Assembly: GCA_965217015.1 (NCBI GenBank)
Contig: OZ244224.1
Span: forward strand, 186,001 to 250,000
From: JAYQKL01 sp038142705
GTDB taxonomy: Bacteria > Pseudomonadota > Alphaproteobacteria > RS24
DNA length: 64,000 bases
Direction of reading: 5' to 3'
The notes beneath the pieces were generated by a model, which made no database searches, was not told the origin of the DNA, and was given only the letters and a program-made list of their open reading frames with translations. The position numbers and the translations under genes are program-made. This document shows, in pieces, positions 8,846 through 17,292 of the stretch; positions within the stretch are counted from its first letter, which is position 1, and every line of letters starts with the position of its first letter.

Positions 8846-10160
8846 ACAAACAGCTAAGCCCAATCCGCGTTGGTTGCGCACGCGGTTAAAGGCGCTATGC
8901 CCTGCGCCAAAAGGTAAAATGCAGCATTTTGCGCTGGCTGTTTCAGGCGGCGCGGATTCATTATCTATGATGGTGCTGGCGCATCAGGCTCAGCAGAAAA
9001 ATCTGAATTTCACAGTGCTGAGTTTTAATCATAATTTGCGACCAGAGGCGGCAAATGAAGTCCGCTATGTGGCGAAACTGGCCAAGCAATTTGGGCTGCC
9101 AGTTAAGGTTTTATCCTGGCAACCGCAAAATAAGTTGGCCGATGTGCAGGCCAAAGCTCGCATGGCGCGATATGAAGCGATGTTGGCATATTGTGCGCGC
9201 CAAAAACTTGATGGGTTAATCCTCGCGCATCATTTGCAAGATCAGGCTGAAACCTTTTTGCAACGCCTTATTCGGGGGTCGTCTGTCGATGGTTTGTCGG
9301 CTATGCAGGCGGTCAGCTATTTGGATAAAATGCCAATAGGGGGGCAGGTGCCGATAGTGCGGCCTTTTCTTGAAACTGACCAAGCCGCACTGCACCGATG
9401 TTTAACGGCCTCGGGCCTTCAACCTGTCCAAGATCCAAGCAATTCAGACAACCGCTTCCAGCGTGTTTTGTTGCGGGAAAACCGCGCGTTTTTTGATGGT
9501 TTAGGGCTGACGGCAGAAAAACTAGCGGCCACGGCGAGCCGCTTACAGCCTGCGCGCGCGGTGTTGCAGCAATTAACGCAAGAGGCATTAAACCAACATT
9601 TACAAGTGGGCGCATGCGGGCAAATTTCGTTTGAGCGCGCCGCTTTTCAGGCTTTGTCACAGGAGATTGGCATTCGGTTTTTGCGCCAGATTTTCAGCCA
9701 TCATCAGGATTATGCCCCGCGCCAAGCCCGACTTGAGGCGATTTATCAAACGATTTGTGACCCCAAAAAGCATAAACGCCAAACTTTGGCTGGTTTGATG
9801 TGTGACAGTCAACCGCATCAGGTTATTATCTATCGCGAACCTGCCGCGATTGACCCAACGCCCATCATTGTGAAAGCCGGTCAAACTGTGGTTTGGGACC
9901 GGCGATTTGTGGTTAAAGTATCAAAAAAAATGGCGGCAACTGTGCGCATCACCCCGCTTGGGGCTGAGGGTGCACAGGCCTTGCGAGATAAAGGCGTTAA
10001 ATTGCCGAAATTGCCAGCTAAAATTCTGCATGGATTGCCGTGTGTACGGGCGCAAACGGCGCGCCAAAATGCCGGAAAATGGCTTGCAGTGCCGAAAATT
10101 TTGTCGCACCCTGCGATTGCGGTTGATTTATGGTCGCAAAACCACAAAAATAAACCATAA
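8829..10160 (+). CDS. tilS: tRNA(Ile)-lysidine synthetase TilS
   Basis: TilS converts C34 of the CAT-anticodon isoleucine tRNA to lysidine, letting it read AUA. The PP-loop ATP-binding motif SGGADS is clear, followed by SFNHNLRPEA and ILAHHLQDQAETFLQRLIRGS, which are TilS signatures. The start is uncertain: I give a GTG at 8829 that overlaps cpoB by 17 bases; ATGs at 8751 and 8784 would overlap cpoB much more, and a TTG at 8874 is closest to the family N-terminus. The C-terminal region is poorly conserved, as is usual. Confidence 0.9.
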   Translation: MPVASKQTAKPNPRWLRTRLKALCPAPKGKMQHFALAVSGGADSLSMMVLAHQAQQKNLNFTVLSFNHNLRPEAANEVRYVAKLAKQFGLPVKVLSWQPQNKLADVQAKARMARYEAMLAYCARQKLDGLILAHHLQDQAETFLQRLIRGSSVDGLSAMQAVSYLDKMPIGGQVPIVRPFLETDQAALHRCLTASGLQPVQDPSNSDNRFQRVLLRENRAFFDGLGLTAEKLAATASRLQPARAVLQQLTQEALNQHLQVGACGQISFERAAFQALSQEIGIRFLRQIFSHHQDYAPRQARLEAIYQTICDPKKHKRQTLAGLMCDSQPHQVIIYREPAAIDPTPIIVKAGQTVVWDRRFVVKVSKKMAATVRITPLGAEGAQALRDKGVKLPKLPAKILHGLPCVRAQTARQNAGKWLAVPKILSHPAIAVDLWSQNHKNKP

Positions 10161-10197
10161 TTCGGCCATGTTGGGCTGGTAATTATGGTCATGCGTT

Positions 10198-10207
10198 CCT
10201 ATTTATA
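10198..10207 (+). promoter_or_regulatory. Possible sigma-32-like promoter for ftsH
   Basis: A CCTATTTATA element lies about 100 bases before ftsH, with CTGG at 10176-10179, 18 bases upstream. The alphaproteobacterial heat-shock promoter is roughly CTTG, 17-18 bases, CYTATNT, so the -10 fits and the -35 has one mismatch. ftsH belongs to the RpoH regulon in several bacteria and an rpoH gene is in this window. This is a weak match and could be chance. Confidence 0.25.
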
Positions 10208-10303
10208 TGAATATAGCACTTTGCACGGACAATTTTGCAGTGCGCGACATGAGTTTTTAGAGTGAAACTTTAAAAATGACGCTTTTGGTTTGAGGATGAG
10301 ATT

Positions 10304-12223
10304 TTGAGCAATTTTAGAAACCTTCTGGTTTGGGCTGTTGTTGGTTTAATGTTGATTTCCCTGTTCAATATGTTTCAGGGGGGCGATGGTGCGGCTTCAA
10401 GAAATGAAATCACCTTTTCGCAATTTCTGGCTGAAGTTGAAGCTGGCAGCGTAACCCGTGTTACCATGAATGGTGATAAGGTGACCGGCACGACCGTGAA
10501 TGGCCAGCAATTTACGACCTATGTGCCGCCAAATGACCCTAATTTGGTTTCGCGCCTCACAGATCGCGGCGTGTCGATTTCGGTAAAACCTGTTGATACT
10601 GGCCCAAGCCTGCTGGGTGTGCTGATAAGCTGGTTCCCGATGCTTTTGCTGGTAGGTGTGTGGGTGTTTTTCATGCGCCAAATGCAAGGCGGCGGGCGTG
10701 GCGCCATGGGGTTTGGCAAATCCAAAGCGAAATTATTAAATGAAGCCAGCGGGCGCGTCACTTTTGATGATGTGGCGGGGATTGATGAAGCGAAAGATGA
10801 TTTAACTGAAATTGTCGATTTTTTGAAAGACCCAAGCCGTTTTCAGCGTTTGGGCGGGCGTATCCCGAAAGGCGCGTTGCTTGTTGGCCCTCCTGGCACA
10901 GGTAAAACATTATTGGCGCGGGCGATTGCGGGTGAGGCAGGCGTGCCATTTTTCTCAATCTCAGGCTCTGATTTTGTTGAAATGTTTGTTGGCGTGGGCG
11001 CCAGCCGTGTGCGCGATATGTTTGAGCAGGCCAAACAAAATGCGCCATGCATTATTTTTATTGATGAGATTGACGCCGTTGGTCGCCATCGAGGCGCTGG
11101 CCTTGGTGGGGGCAATGATGAGCGTGAGCAAACATTGAACCAGCTTTTGGTCGAGATGGACGGGTTCGAAGCCAATGAGGGGATTATCCTCATTGCGGCA
11201 ACCAACCGGCCAGATGTGCTTGACCCTGCTTTATTGCGTCCCGGACGCTTTGACCGTCAGGTTGTGGTGCCAAATCCAGATATTATTGGCCGCGAAAAAA
11301 TTCTGAAAGTGCATATGAAAAAAGTGCCTTTGGGGGCTGATGTTGATGTGCGCACAATTGCGCGCGGCACACCGGGTTTTTCTGGTGCGGATTTGGCCAA
11401 TCTGGTCAATGAGGCGGCTTTACTCGCTGCACGGCGCAATAAGCGGATTGTGAGCAATAGCGAATTTGAAGACGCGAAAGATAAGGTCATGATGGGGGCT
11501 GAACGCCGCTCAATGGTGATGTCAGAAGAAGAGAAAAAGCTGACGGCCTATCATGAGGGCGGGCATGCACTGGTGGCCTTGAATCTTGAAGCCTCTGACC
11601 CTATTCACAAGGCAACGATTATCCCGCGTGGCCGCGCTTTAGGCATGGTTATGCGCTTGCCGGAGCGTGATCAGGTTTCGGTCACACGCGCAAAATTAAA
11701 AGCCGATTTGGCCGTTGCTATGGGCGGGCGGATTGCAGAAGAGGTGATTTTTGGTCATGAAAAAGTAACCTCTGGCGCGTCGTCCGATATCCAAATGGCC
11801 ACCAATATGGCAAAGGCCATGGTGACGCAATTTGGTATGAGTGATGATTTGGGCCCATTGGCTTATGGCGATAATGAGCAGGAAATTTTTCTTGGTCGCT
11901 CGGTTTCGCAGACTCAAAATAATTCTGATGAAACGCAAGGCAAGATTGATGCCGAGGTGCGCCGCTTTGTTGAAGAGGGCTACGCCACGGCTGAAAAAAT
12001 TATCCGTGATAAAATGGACGATTTGCACACGATTGCCAAAGGCTTGTTGGAATATGAAACACTTTCAGGTGATGAAATTATTGCTCTGCTGAAGGGCAAC
12101 ACCCCTGAACGCCCTGATGGCGATGCCGGTTCCGGCGATGATGGGGGTAATAAATCACCTTCCTTGACGGTGCCAAATACCGGTTCTAAGCCAGTTTCTG
12201 GGCCTGAGCCACAAGGTACATAA
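10304..12223 (+). CDS. ftsH: ATP-dependent zinc metalloprotease FtsH
   Basis: FtsH is the membrane-anchored AAA+ protease that degrades misfolded membrane proteins and short-lived regulators. The 639-residue protein has two membrane segments (about 7-23 and 102-123) flanking a periplasmic loop, Walker A GPPGTGKT (195-202), Walker B FIDEIDAVG, the second region of homology (NRPDVLDPALLRPGRFDR) and the zinc site HEGGH (417-421). Translation begins at a TTG: no in-frame ATG is available and GAGG lies just upstream. The C-terminal 40 residues are low-complexity, as usual. Confidence 0.97.
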   Translation: MSNFRNLLVWAVVGLMLISLFNMFQGGDGAASRNEITFSQFLAEVEAGSVTRVTMNGDKVTGTTVNGQQFTTYVPPNDPNLVSRLTDRGVSISVKPVDTGPSLLGVLISWFPMLLLVGVWVFFMRQMQGGGRGAMGFGKSKAKLLNEASGRVTFDDVAGIDEAKDDLTEIVDFLKDPSRFQRLGGRIPKGALLVGPPGTGKTLLARAIAGEAGVPFFSISGSDFVEMFVGVGASRVRDMFEQAKQNAPCIIFIDEIDAVGRHRGAGLGGGNDEREQTLNQLLVEMDGFEANEGIILIAATNRPDVLDPALLRPGRFDRQVVVPNPDIIGREKILKVHMKKVPLGADVDVRTIARGTPGFSGADLANLVNEAALLAARRNKRIVSNSEFEDAKDKVMMGAERRSMVMSEEEKKLTAYHEGGHALVALNLEASDPIHKATIIPRGRALGMVMRLPERDQVSVTRAKLKADLAVAMGGRIAEEVIFGHEKVTSGASSDIQMATNMAKAMVTQFGMSDDLGPLAYGDNEQEIFLGRSVSQTQNNSDETQGKIDAEVRRFVEEGYATAEKIIRDKMDDLHTIAKGLLEYETLSGDEIIALLKGNTPERPDGDAGSGDDGGNKSPSLTVPNTGSKPVSGPEPQGT

Positions 12224-12232
12224 AGGCGGGTG

Positions 12233-13033
12233 ATGCGTCCGTCCATTTTAGGTATTTTGAACATGACCGCCGACAGTTTTTCTGACGGCGGTCAGTTTTT
12301 GTCACCCGATGACGCGCTGGCGCAGGCGCGGTATTTGCATGAAAATGGCAGTGATATTCTTGATATTGGGCCAGCCTCAAGCCACCCGGACAGCCAGCCT
12401 GTATCGGCAGAAACCGAAATAGAGCGTTTGCAATCTGTTGTGCCGCAGCTGCTTGCGCAAGGCAGGCAGATATCAATTGATAGTTTTCAGCCCAAGACCC
12501 AAATCTGGGCGGCGGCGCAGGGGGTGGCGTGGTTAAATGATATTCAAGGTTTTGCCGATCCGCAGGTGCAAGAAGCGCTGGCTGATTATGACTGCAATTT
12601 ATTTATCATGCATTCCATTCAATCGGCGGGGCCAGCAAAGCGTGAGCAAGCCCCTGCTGGTGATATTTGGGACGCGATAGAGGCGTTTTTTGATGCGCGT
12701 TTGCAGGCGCTGGACAAGGCTGGCATTGCCCGTGACCGCATGGTGCTGGACCCGGGCATGGGCTTTTTCTTGGGCGATACGCCCGAAACAAGCTTGCAGG
12801 TTCTTGGGCAAATAAAACGATTGCAGGACAATTATAAATTGCCGGTTTTGATTTCTGTTTCGCGCAAGAGTTTTTTGCGCCAGCTCAGTCACCGGCAAGT
12901 TGATGAAAGCGGGCCTGTAACATTGGCGGCTGAATTATGGGCGGCGGCGCAAGGGGTTGAGTATATTCGCACCCATGACCCGCGTCAGTTGAACGATGCA
13001 TTGGCGTTGCAAGCACGGCTCGACACAATATAG
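12233..13033 (+). CDS. folP: Dihydropteroate synthase with variant loop 2
   Basis: FolP joins pABA and the pterin pyrophosphate in folate synthesis. The 266-residue protein has the pterin-site start ILGILNMTADSFSDGG, the DPGMGFF segment, VSRKSF and a terminal RTHD, all family landmarks. The usual ESTRP sequence of loop 2 is replaced by ASSHP (48-52), so the Thr-Arg pair that contacts pABA in E. coli is Ser-His here. It lies nine bases after ftsH, with GGCGGG serving as ribosome site; a GTG at 12230 is an alternative start. Confidence 0.85.
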   Translation: MRPSILGILNMTADSFSDGGQFLSPDDALAQARYLHENGSDILDIGPASSHPDSQPVSAETEIERLQSVVPQLLAQGRQISIDSFQPKTQIWAAAQGVAWLNDIQGFADPQVQEALADYDCNLFIMHSIQSAGPAKREQAPAGDIWDAIEAFFDARLQALDKAGIARDRMVLDPGMGFFLGDTPETSLQVLGQIKRLQDNYKLPVLISVSRKSFLRQLSHRQVDESGPVTLAAELWAAAQGVEYIRTHDPRQLNDALALQARLDTI

Positions 13034-13171
13034 CTTTGCTTGAATTGAATGCTTGAATTGACATGTTTGGATTGAAATTTTTTGCAAAAAGCCGTGATTT
13101 GCACAAATTGGCTGTCTCAGGCAAAAATATGGGTGATTCGAAATGTTAATCCTCAGCTAAAAGGGGCTCAC

Positions 13172-14515
13172 ATGGTTCGTAAATATTTTGGCACAGATGG
13201 AATACGCGGCACGGTTAATCGCGGCAATATGACGGCTGAGACGGCTTTGCGGCTGGGCATGGCGGCTGGGCGCGTGTTTCGGCGTGGAGCCTATCGCCAT
13301 CGTGTGGTTATTGGCAAAGACACACGCCTTTCTGGCTATACGATTGAGCCGGCCCTTGTTGCTGGTTTTACCTCTATGGGCATGGATGTGTTTTTGTTTG
13401 GCCCGATGCCAACGCCTGGTGTTGCTTATTTAACCCGCACTTTGCGCGCTGATATTGGGGTGATGATTTCGGCCTCGCATAATAGTTTTGAAGATAATGG
13501 GATTAAATTATTTGGCCCTGACGGGTTTAAACTATCTGACGAGATTGAGTTTGAAATTGAGTCCTTTATGGAAGACGGTGTCGGCGCACTTTCTCCGCCT
13601 GAAGAATTAGGACGCGCAAAACGCATTGACGATGCGCAGGCCCGCTATATCGAATTTGCCAAACGCACTTTACCCCGCAGCATGAATCTCAACGGCCTAA
13701 AAATTGTGGTGGATTGCGCCAATGGTGCCGCCTATAAGGTGGCGCCAACTGCCTTATGGGAGCTTGGCGCAGAAGTGGTGAGCATTGGCGATAACCCAAA
13801 TGGCATGAACATTAATAAAGGGTGTGGTTCTACCGATACAGCCTTGCTGGCTGAAACAGTTTTGGCTGAAAAAGCGGATATTGGTATTGCGCTTGATGGT
13901 GATGCGGACCGTGTGATTATTATTGATGAAAAAGGTCATCAGATTGATGGTGACCAGCTTATGGCAATGATTGCCACCAACTGGCAAGCGCGGGATTTGC
14001 TGTCCCAGCCGGGCGTGGTGGCCACCATTATGTCGAATTTAGGGCTGGAGCGTTATTTGAACAACCTAAAACTTGACCTTGTGCGCACGGCTGTTGGGGA
14101 CCGCTATGTGGTTGAGCAGATGCGCCAAAAAGGCTTTAATCTTGGGGGCGAGCAATCAGGGCATATGATTATGTCTGATTTTGCCACCACAGGAGATGGG
14201 CTTATCGCGGCGTTGCAAGTGCTGACGGTGATGCGCCTGACCGATAAGCCCGTGAGCGAATTGGGCGCATTGTTTAGCCCCTTGCCGCAGGTTTTGAAAA
14301 ACATCAAATATGGTGACACCCCGCCTTTGGAAACCGAGAAAGTACAGGCTGCGATTGCGGCTGGTGAAAACAAGCTTGGTAATCAGGGGCGACTGGTTAT
14401 TCGTAAATCTGGTACAGAGCCGCTTATCCGCGTGATGGGTGAGGGTGATGATGCCGCGCAGGTGACGCAAGTGGTTGATGATATTATTGAGGCGATTGCC
14501 GACACTGCCGCTTAA
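13172..14515 (+). CDS. glmM: Phosphoglucosamine mutase GlmM
   Basis: GlmM converts glucosamine-6-phosphate to glucosamine-1-phosphate for UDP-GlcNAc synthesis. With the ATG at 13172, preceded by AAGGGG, the protein is 447 residues and begins MVRKYFGTDGIRG, the family N-terminus; an upstream in-frame ATG at 13082 has no such support. The phosphoserine loop ISASHNSFEDNG places catalytic S102, the metal loop is ALDGDADRVI, and the C-terminal RKSGTEPLIRVM phosphate-binding loop is intact. The ftsH-folP-glmM order is common in proteobacteria. Confidence 0.97.
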   Translation: MVRKYFGTDGIRGTVNRGNMTAETALRLGMAAGRVFRRGAYRHRVVIGKDTRLSGYTIEPALVAGFTSMGMDVFLFGPMPTPGVAYLTRTLRADIGVMISASHNSFEDNGIKLFGPDGFKLSDEIEFEIESFMEDGVGALSPPEELGRAKRIDDAQARYIEFAKRTLPRSMNLNGLKIVVDCANGAAYKVAPTALWELGAEVVSIGDNPNGMNINKGCGSTDTALLAETVLAEKADIGIALDGDADRVIIIDEKGHQIDGDQLMAMIATNWQARDLLSQPGVVATIMSNLGLERYLNNLKLDLVRTAVGDRYVVEQMRQKGFNLGGEQSGHMIMSDFATTGDGLIAALQVLTVMRLTDKPVSELGALFSPLPQVLKNIKYGDTPPLETEKVQAAIAAGENKLGNQGRLVIRKSGTEPLIRVMGEGDDAAQVTQVVDDIIEAIADTAA

Positions 14516-14543
14516 TGCCACCCTCATAAGATAGAGGTTATTG

Positions 14544-15386
14544 ATGACAGACCCGCATCGGGACGCGAAAAAAGCGCGCATATTAACAATTGCCGGTTCG
14601 GATTCTGGCGGCGGCGCAGGTATTCAGGCCGATATTAAAACCATGACTGCTTTGGGCGGCTTTGCGATGAGCGCGATTACCGCCCTGACCGCGCAAAACA
14701 CGCAAGGCGTGCAGGACATATGCGATGTGCCGCCCACTTTTGTGACACGCCAAATATCTGCTGTGCTGTCGGATTTGGGGGCTGATGCCATCAAAACCGG
14801 CATGCTGCCCAAAACTGATATTATTGAAGCCGTTGCTTTGTCCATAGATGATTATGAGGGCCCTTTGGTGGCAGACCCGGTGATGGTTGCCAGTTCAGGA
14901 GACCGCCTCTTGCAAGATGAGGCTGTGGCCGCTTTACAAAGCTGTCTTTTGGTGCGGGCGGATTTGGTGACGCCGAATTTGCCCGAAGCTGAAGTGCTGA
15001 CAGGGCGCGGTGTGGAAACGCTGGACGATATGAAATTCGCCGCTGATGCGCTGATGAATAAGGGCGTGCAGGCGGCCTTGATTAAGGGCGGGCATTTGGC
15101 GAGAAGCGGCTCGGCTTTGGTGCAGGATTTGCTGGCCACGCAAGCCGGTTTTCAGCTTTTTGAAAACCCGCGCCTCGATAGCCAAAACACGCATGGCACG
15201 GGGTGTTCGCTGGCTTCTGCCATTGCCACGGGGCTGGGGCAGGGGCTGGAACTGGCGGCGGCTGTTGAGCGGGGCATTGCCTATGTGCGGGGCGCGATTT
15301 TTTATGCCGATGCGGAGCTTGGGCGTGGCACCAATAAGCCGCTTAATCATGGCTGGGTGCTGGCGCCGCAAACAAAAGACGGATAA
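14544..15386 (+). CDS. thiD: Hydroxymethylpyrimidine/phosphomethylpyrimidine kinase ThiD
   Basis: ThiD phosphorylates HMP and HMP-phosphate in thiamine synthesis and salvage. The 280-residue protein has the ribokinase-like signatures TIAGSDSGGGAGIQADIKTM at the N-terminus, VADPVMVASSG in the middle and NTHGTGCSLASAIA near residue 215, containing the catalytic region. The ATG at 14544 follows a TTG at 14541 by one codon; AGAGG lies about 7 bases before the ATG. No other thiamine gene is adjacent. It is five bases from the next gene. Confidence 0.94.
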   Translation: MTDPHRDAKKARILTIAGSDSGGGAGIQADIKTMTALGGFAMSAITALTAQNTQGVQDICDVPPTFVTRQISAVLSDLGADAIKTGMLPKTDIIEAVALSIDDYEGPLVADPVMVASSGDRLLQDEAVAALQSCLLVRADLVTPNLPEAEVLTGRGVETLDDMKFAADALMNKGVQAALIKGGHLARSGSALVQDLLATQAGFQLFENPRLDSQNTHGTGCSLASAIATGLGQGLELAAAVERGIAYVRGAIFYADAELGRGTNKPLNHGWVLAPQTKDG

Positions 15387-15391
15387 GCGTT

Positions 15392-15964
15392 ATGGACGAC
15401 CCCGCCCGCCTGATATATTTGCTGATTTTGCTGGCCGCGATTGGCAGTGGGGTGGCGTATATGGCGCGGCAAAATCTTGGCAAAAGCGTGCAGCAGTTTC
15501 TGGTCTGGGTGTTGTTGCTGGCCGGGCTGGTGATTGTCTATGGCTATAAAGATATGCTGATGGGCCAGCTTTTTCCGGCCACGGGTGTGGCGCGTGATGA
15601 GGGGCTGGTGTTTTACAAAAACACGGACGGGCATTTTTATATGAACAGCCAAGTCAATGGCGTGGCGGTTCGGTTTTTGGTGGATACGGGCGCGAGCCAA
15701 ATTGTGCTGGACAAAAAAACCGCGCAAAAAATTGGCTATGACCTCGATACGCTGGATTTTGTCCATAAGGCCTATACCGCCAATGGTGTGGTTTATGGCG
15801 CGAAAGTGCGGCTCGACAGCCTGCGCATTGGCCCATATTGGCATGAAAATATACCGGCCATGGTTAATGGCGGCGCGCTGTCCACCCCGCTGATGGGCAT
15901 GGCCTACCTTGAGCGCTATGGCGAACTGCGCATCACCGGCGAGCGCATGGTTTTAAAGCCTTGA
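15392..15964 (+). CDS. Membrane-anchored retroviral-like aspartyl protease (TIGR02281 type)
   Basis: The 190-residue protein has two N-terminal hydrophobic segments (about residues 7-24 and 34-51) and then a soluble single-domain aspartic protease fold. The catalytic signature is FLVDTGAS with D98, and the conserved C-terminal LMGMAYLERYG corresponds to the LLGMSFL motif of the TIGR02281 family. Such proteins act as dimers, and their substrates are mostly unknown; the domain probably faces the periplasm. It is close behind thiD and precedes the serC leader. Family assignment is firm, the role is not. Confidence 0.82.
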   Translation: MDDPARLIYLLILLAAIGSGVAYMARQNLGKSVQQFLVWVLLLAGLVIVYGYKDMLMGQLFPATGVARDEGLVFYKNTDGHFYMNSQVNGVAVRFLVDTGASQIVLDKKTAQKIGYDLDTLDFVHKAYTANGVVYGAKVRLDSLRIGPYWHENIPAMVNGGALSTPLMGMAYLERYGELRITGERMVLKP

Positions 15965-16053
15965 GGGGTTAATCCCTTAAGATATTCTTTTAACCCATCT
16001 CCCATTTCCGCTTGCCTAACAGGGGGCATTGGCTTATATCTTCGCGTGGGACA

Positions 16054-16090
16054 CCCCTCCCCAACGAGGGGCAACTATCTGTGAGGGTAG
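16054..16090 (+). promoter_or_regulatory. Tandem-hairpin leader of serC (serC-motif-like RNA)
   Basis: Two adjacent hairpins lie directly before serC. The first pairs CCCCTC (16054-16059) with GAGGGG (16066-16071) around a six-base loop. The second pairs CTATC (16075-16079) with GGTAG (16086-16090), and its loop and 3' arm hold the GAGGG ribosome-binding site of serC. A conserved serC RNA motif is known upstream of serC-serA operons in alphaproteobacteria; I recall it as a compact leader of two hairpins but could not align this sequence to the published model. Ligand or mechanism is not established here. Confidence 0.45.
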
Positions 16091-16094
16091 AGAT

Positions 16095-17282
16095 ATGACA
16101 GATACAAACACTGCAGGTGTTGCGCCTGCCAAGCCGGATTTGCGTCCGGCCAATCCTGATTTTTCTTCAGGGCCCTGCGCCAAACGGCCGGGATATTCAC
16201 TCAACCATCTTGAAAATGCTGTTTTGGGCCGCTCGCACCGCTCAAAGCCTGGCAAAGAACGCCTGAAAGAGGCCATTGACCGCACGCGGGAAATTTTGCG
16301 TGTGCCAGATGACTATCATATTGGCATTGTGCCGGGCTCGGATACCGGCGCCTATGAAATGGCCATGTGGAGCCTGCTCGGCGCGCGCGGCTTGGATATT
16401 TTGGGCTGGGAAAGCTTTGGCAAAGGTTGGATTACGGACGCCGTCAAACAGCTCAAGCTGGACGATGTGCGCGTGATGGAAGCCGATTATGGCCACTTGC
16501 CCGATTTGAGCGCGGTGGATTTTGACCGCGATGTCGCCTTTACATGGAACGGCACAACCTCTGGTGTGCGGGTGCCAAATGGCGACTGGATTGCCGCCAA
16601 CCGCGCTGGCCTGACTTTGTGTGATGCCACCTCTGCTGCTTTTGCGATGGATTTGCCATGGGATAAGCTCGATGTCACAACCTATAGCTGGCAAAAAGTA
16701 ATGGGTGGCGAGGCCGCGCATGGCATGTTGATTTTAAGCCCGCGCGCGGTGGAAAGGCTGGAAAGCTACACCCCCGCATGGCCCCTGCCAAAAGTCTTTC
16801 GTCTGACCAAAGGCGGCAAGCTGATTGAAGGGATATTCCGCGGCGAAACCATCAACACGCCATCTATGCTGGCGGTTGAGGATTATATTGACGCGCTCAA
16901 ATGGGCGGAAACTCTTGGCGGGCTCGACGCTTTGCTGGCGCGCTCAAGCAATAATTTGCGGGTCTTGCAAGATTGGGTAGCGCGCACGGGCTGGGTCGAT
17001 TTTTTATGTGCCGAAGCCGCGCATGTGTCCAACACATCTATTTGCCTGACCATTACCGACCCGCGCGCAAAGGCCTTGCCAGAAGACGCGCAGGCCGCGC
17101 TGGCCAAACGCCTTGCTGCCCTGTTGGACGCAGAGGGCGTAGCATATGATATTGGCGCCTATCGCGACGCCCCTGCTGGATTGCGGATTTGGGGTGGGGC
17201 AACTGTGGAAGCCGATGATTTAGAAAAACTCACACACTGGCTGGATTGGGCGTTTGAAACCGCGCTTGCGGAAGCCCTATAG
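16095..17282 (+). CDS. serC: Phosphoserine aminotransferase SerC
   Basis: SerC converts 3-phosphohydroxypyruvate to phosphoserine, the second step of serine synthesis. The start at 16095 (MTDTNTAG) follows a GAGGG site; an upstream in-frame ATG at 16029 would run through the leader hairpins. The 395-residue protein is of the longer alphaproteobacterial class (about 390 residues). PLP-lysine is K201 in SWQKVMGG. Also visible are PNFSSGPCAKRPGYS-like N-terminal sequence and ESFGKGW. Its stop overlaps the Shine-Dalgarno site of serA, ten bases upstream. Confidence 0.95.
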   Translation: MTDTNTAGVAPAKPDLRPANPDFSSGPCAKRPGYSLNHLENAVLGRSHRSKPGKERLKEAIDRTREILRVPDDYHIGIVPGSDTGAYEMAMWSLLGARGLDILGWESFGKGWITDAVKQLKLDDVRVMEADYGHLPDLSAVDFDRDVAFTWNGTTSGVRVPNGDWIAANRAGLTLCDATSAAFAMDLPWDKLDVTTYSWQKVMGGEAAHGMLILSPRAVERLESYTPAWPLPKVFRLTKGGKLIEGIFRGETINTPSMLAVEDYIDALKWAETLGGLDALLARSSNNLRVLQDWVARTGWVDFLCAEAAHVSNTSICLTITDPRAKALPEDAQAALAKRLAALLDAEGVAYDIGAYRDAPAGLRIWGGATVEADDLEKLTHWLDWAFETALAEAL

Positions 17283-17292
17283 GAGACGAGAT

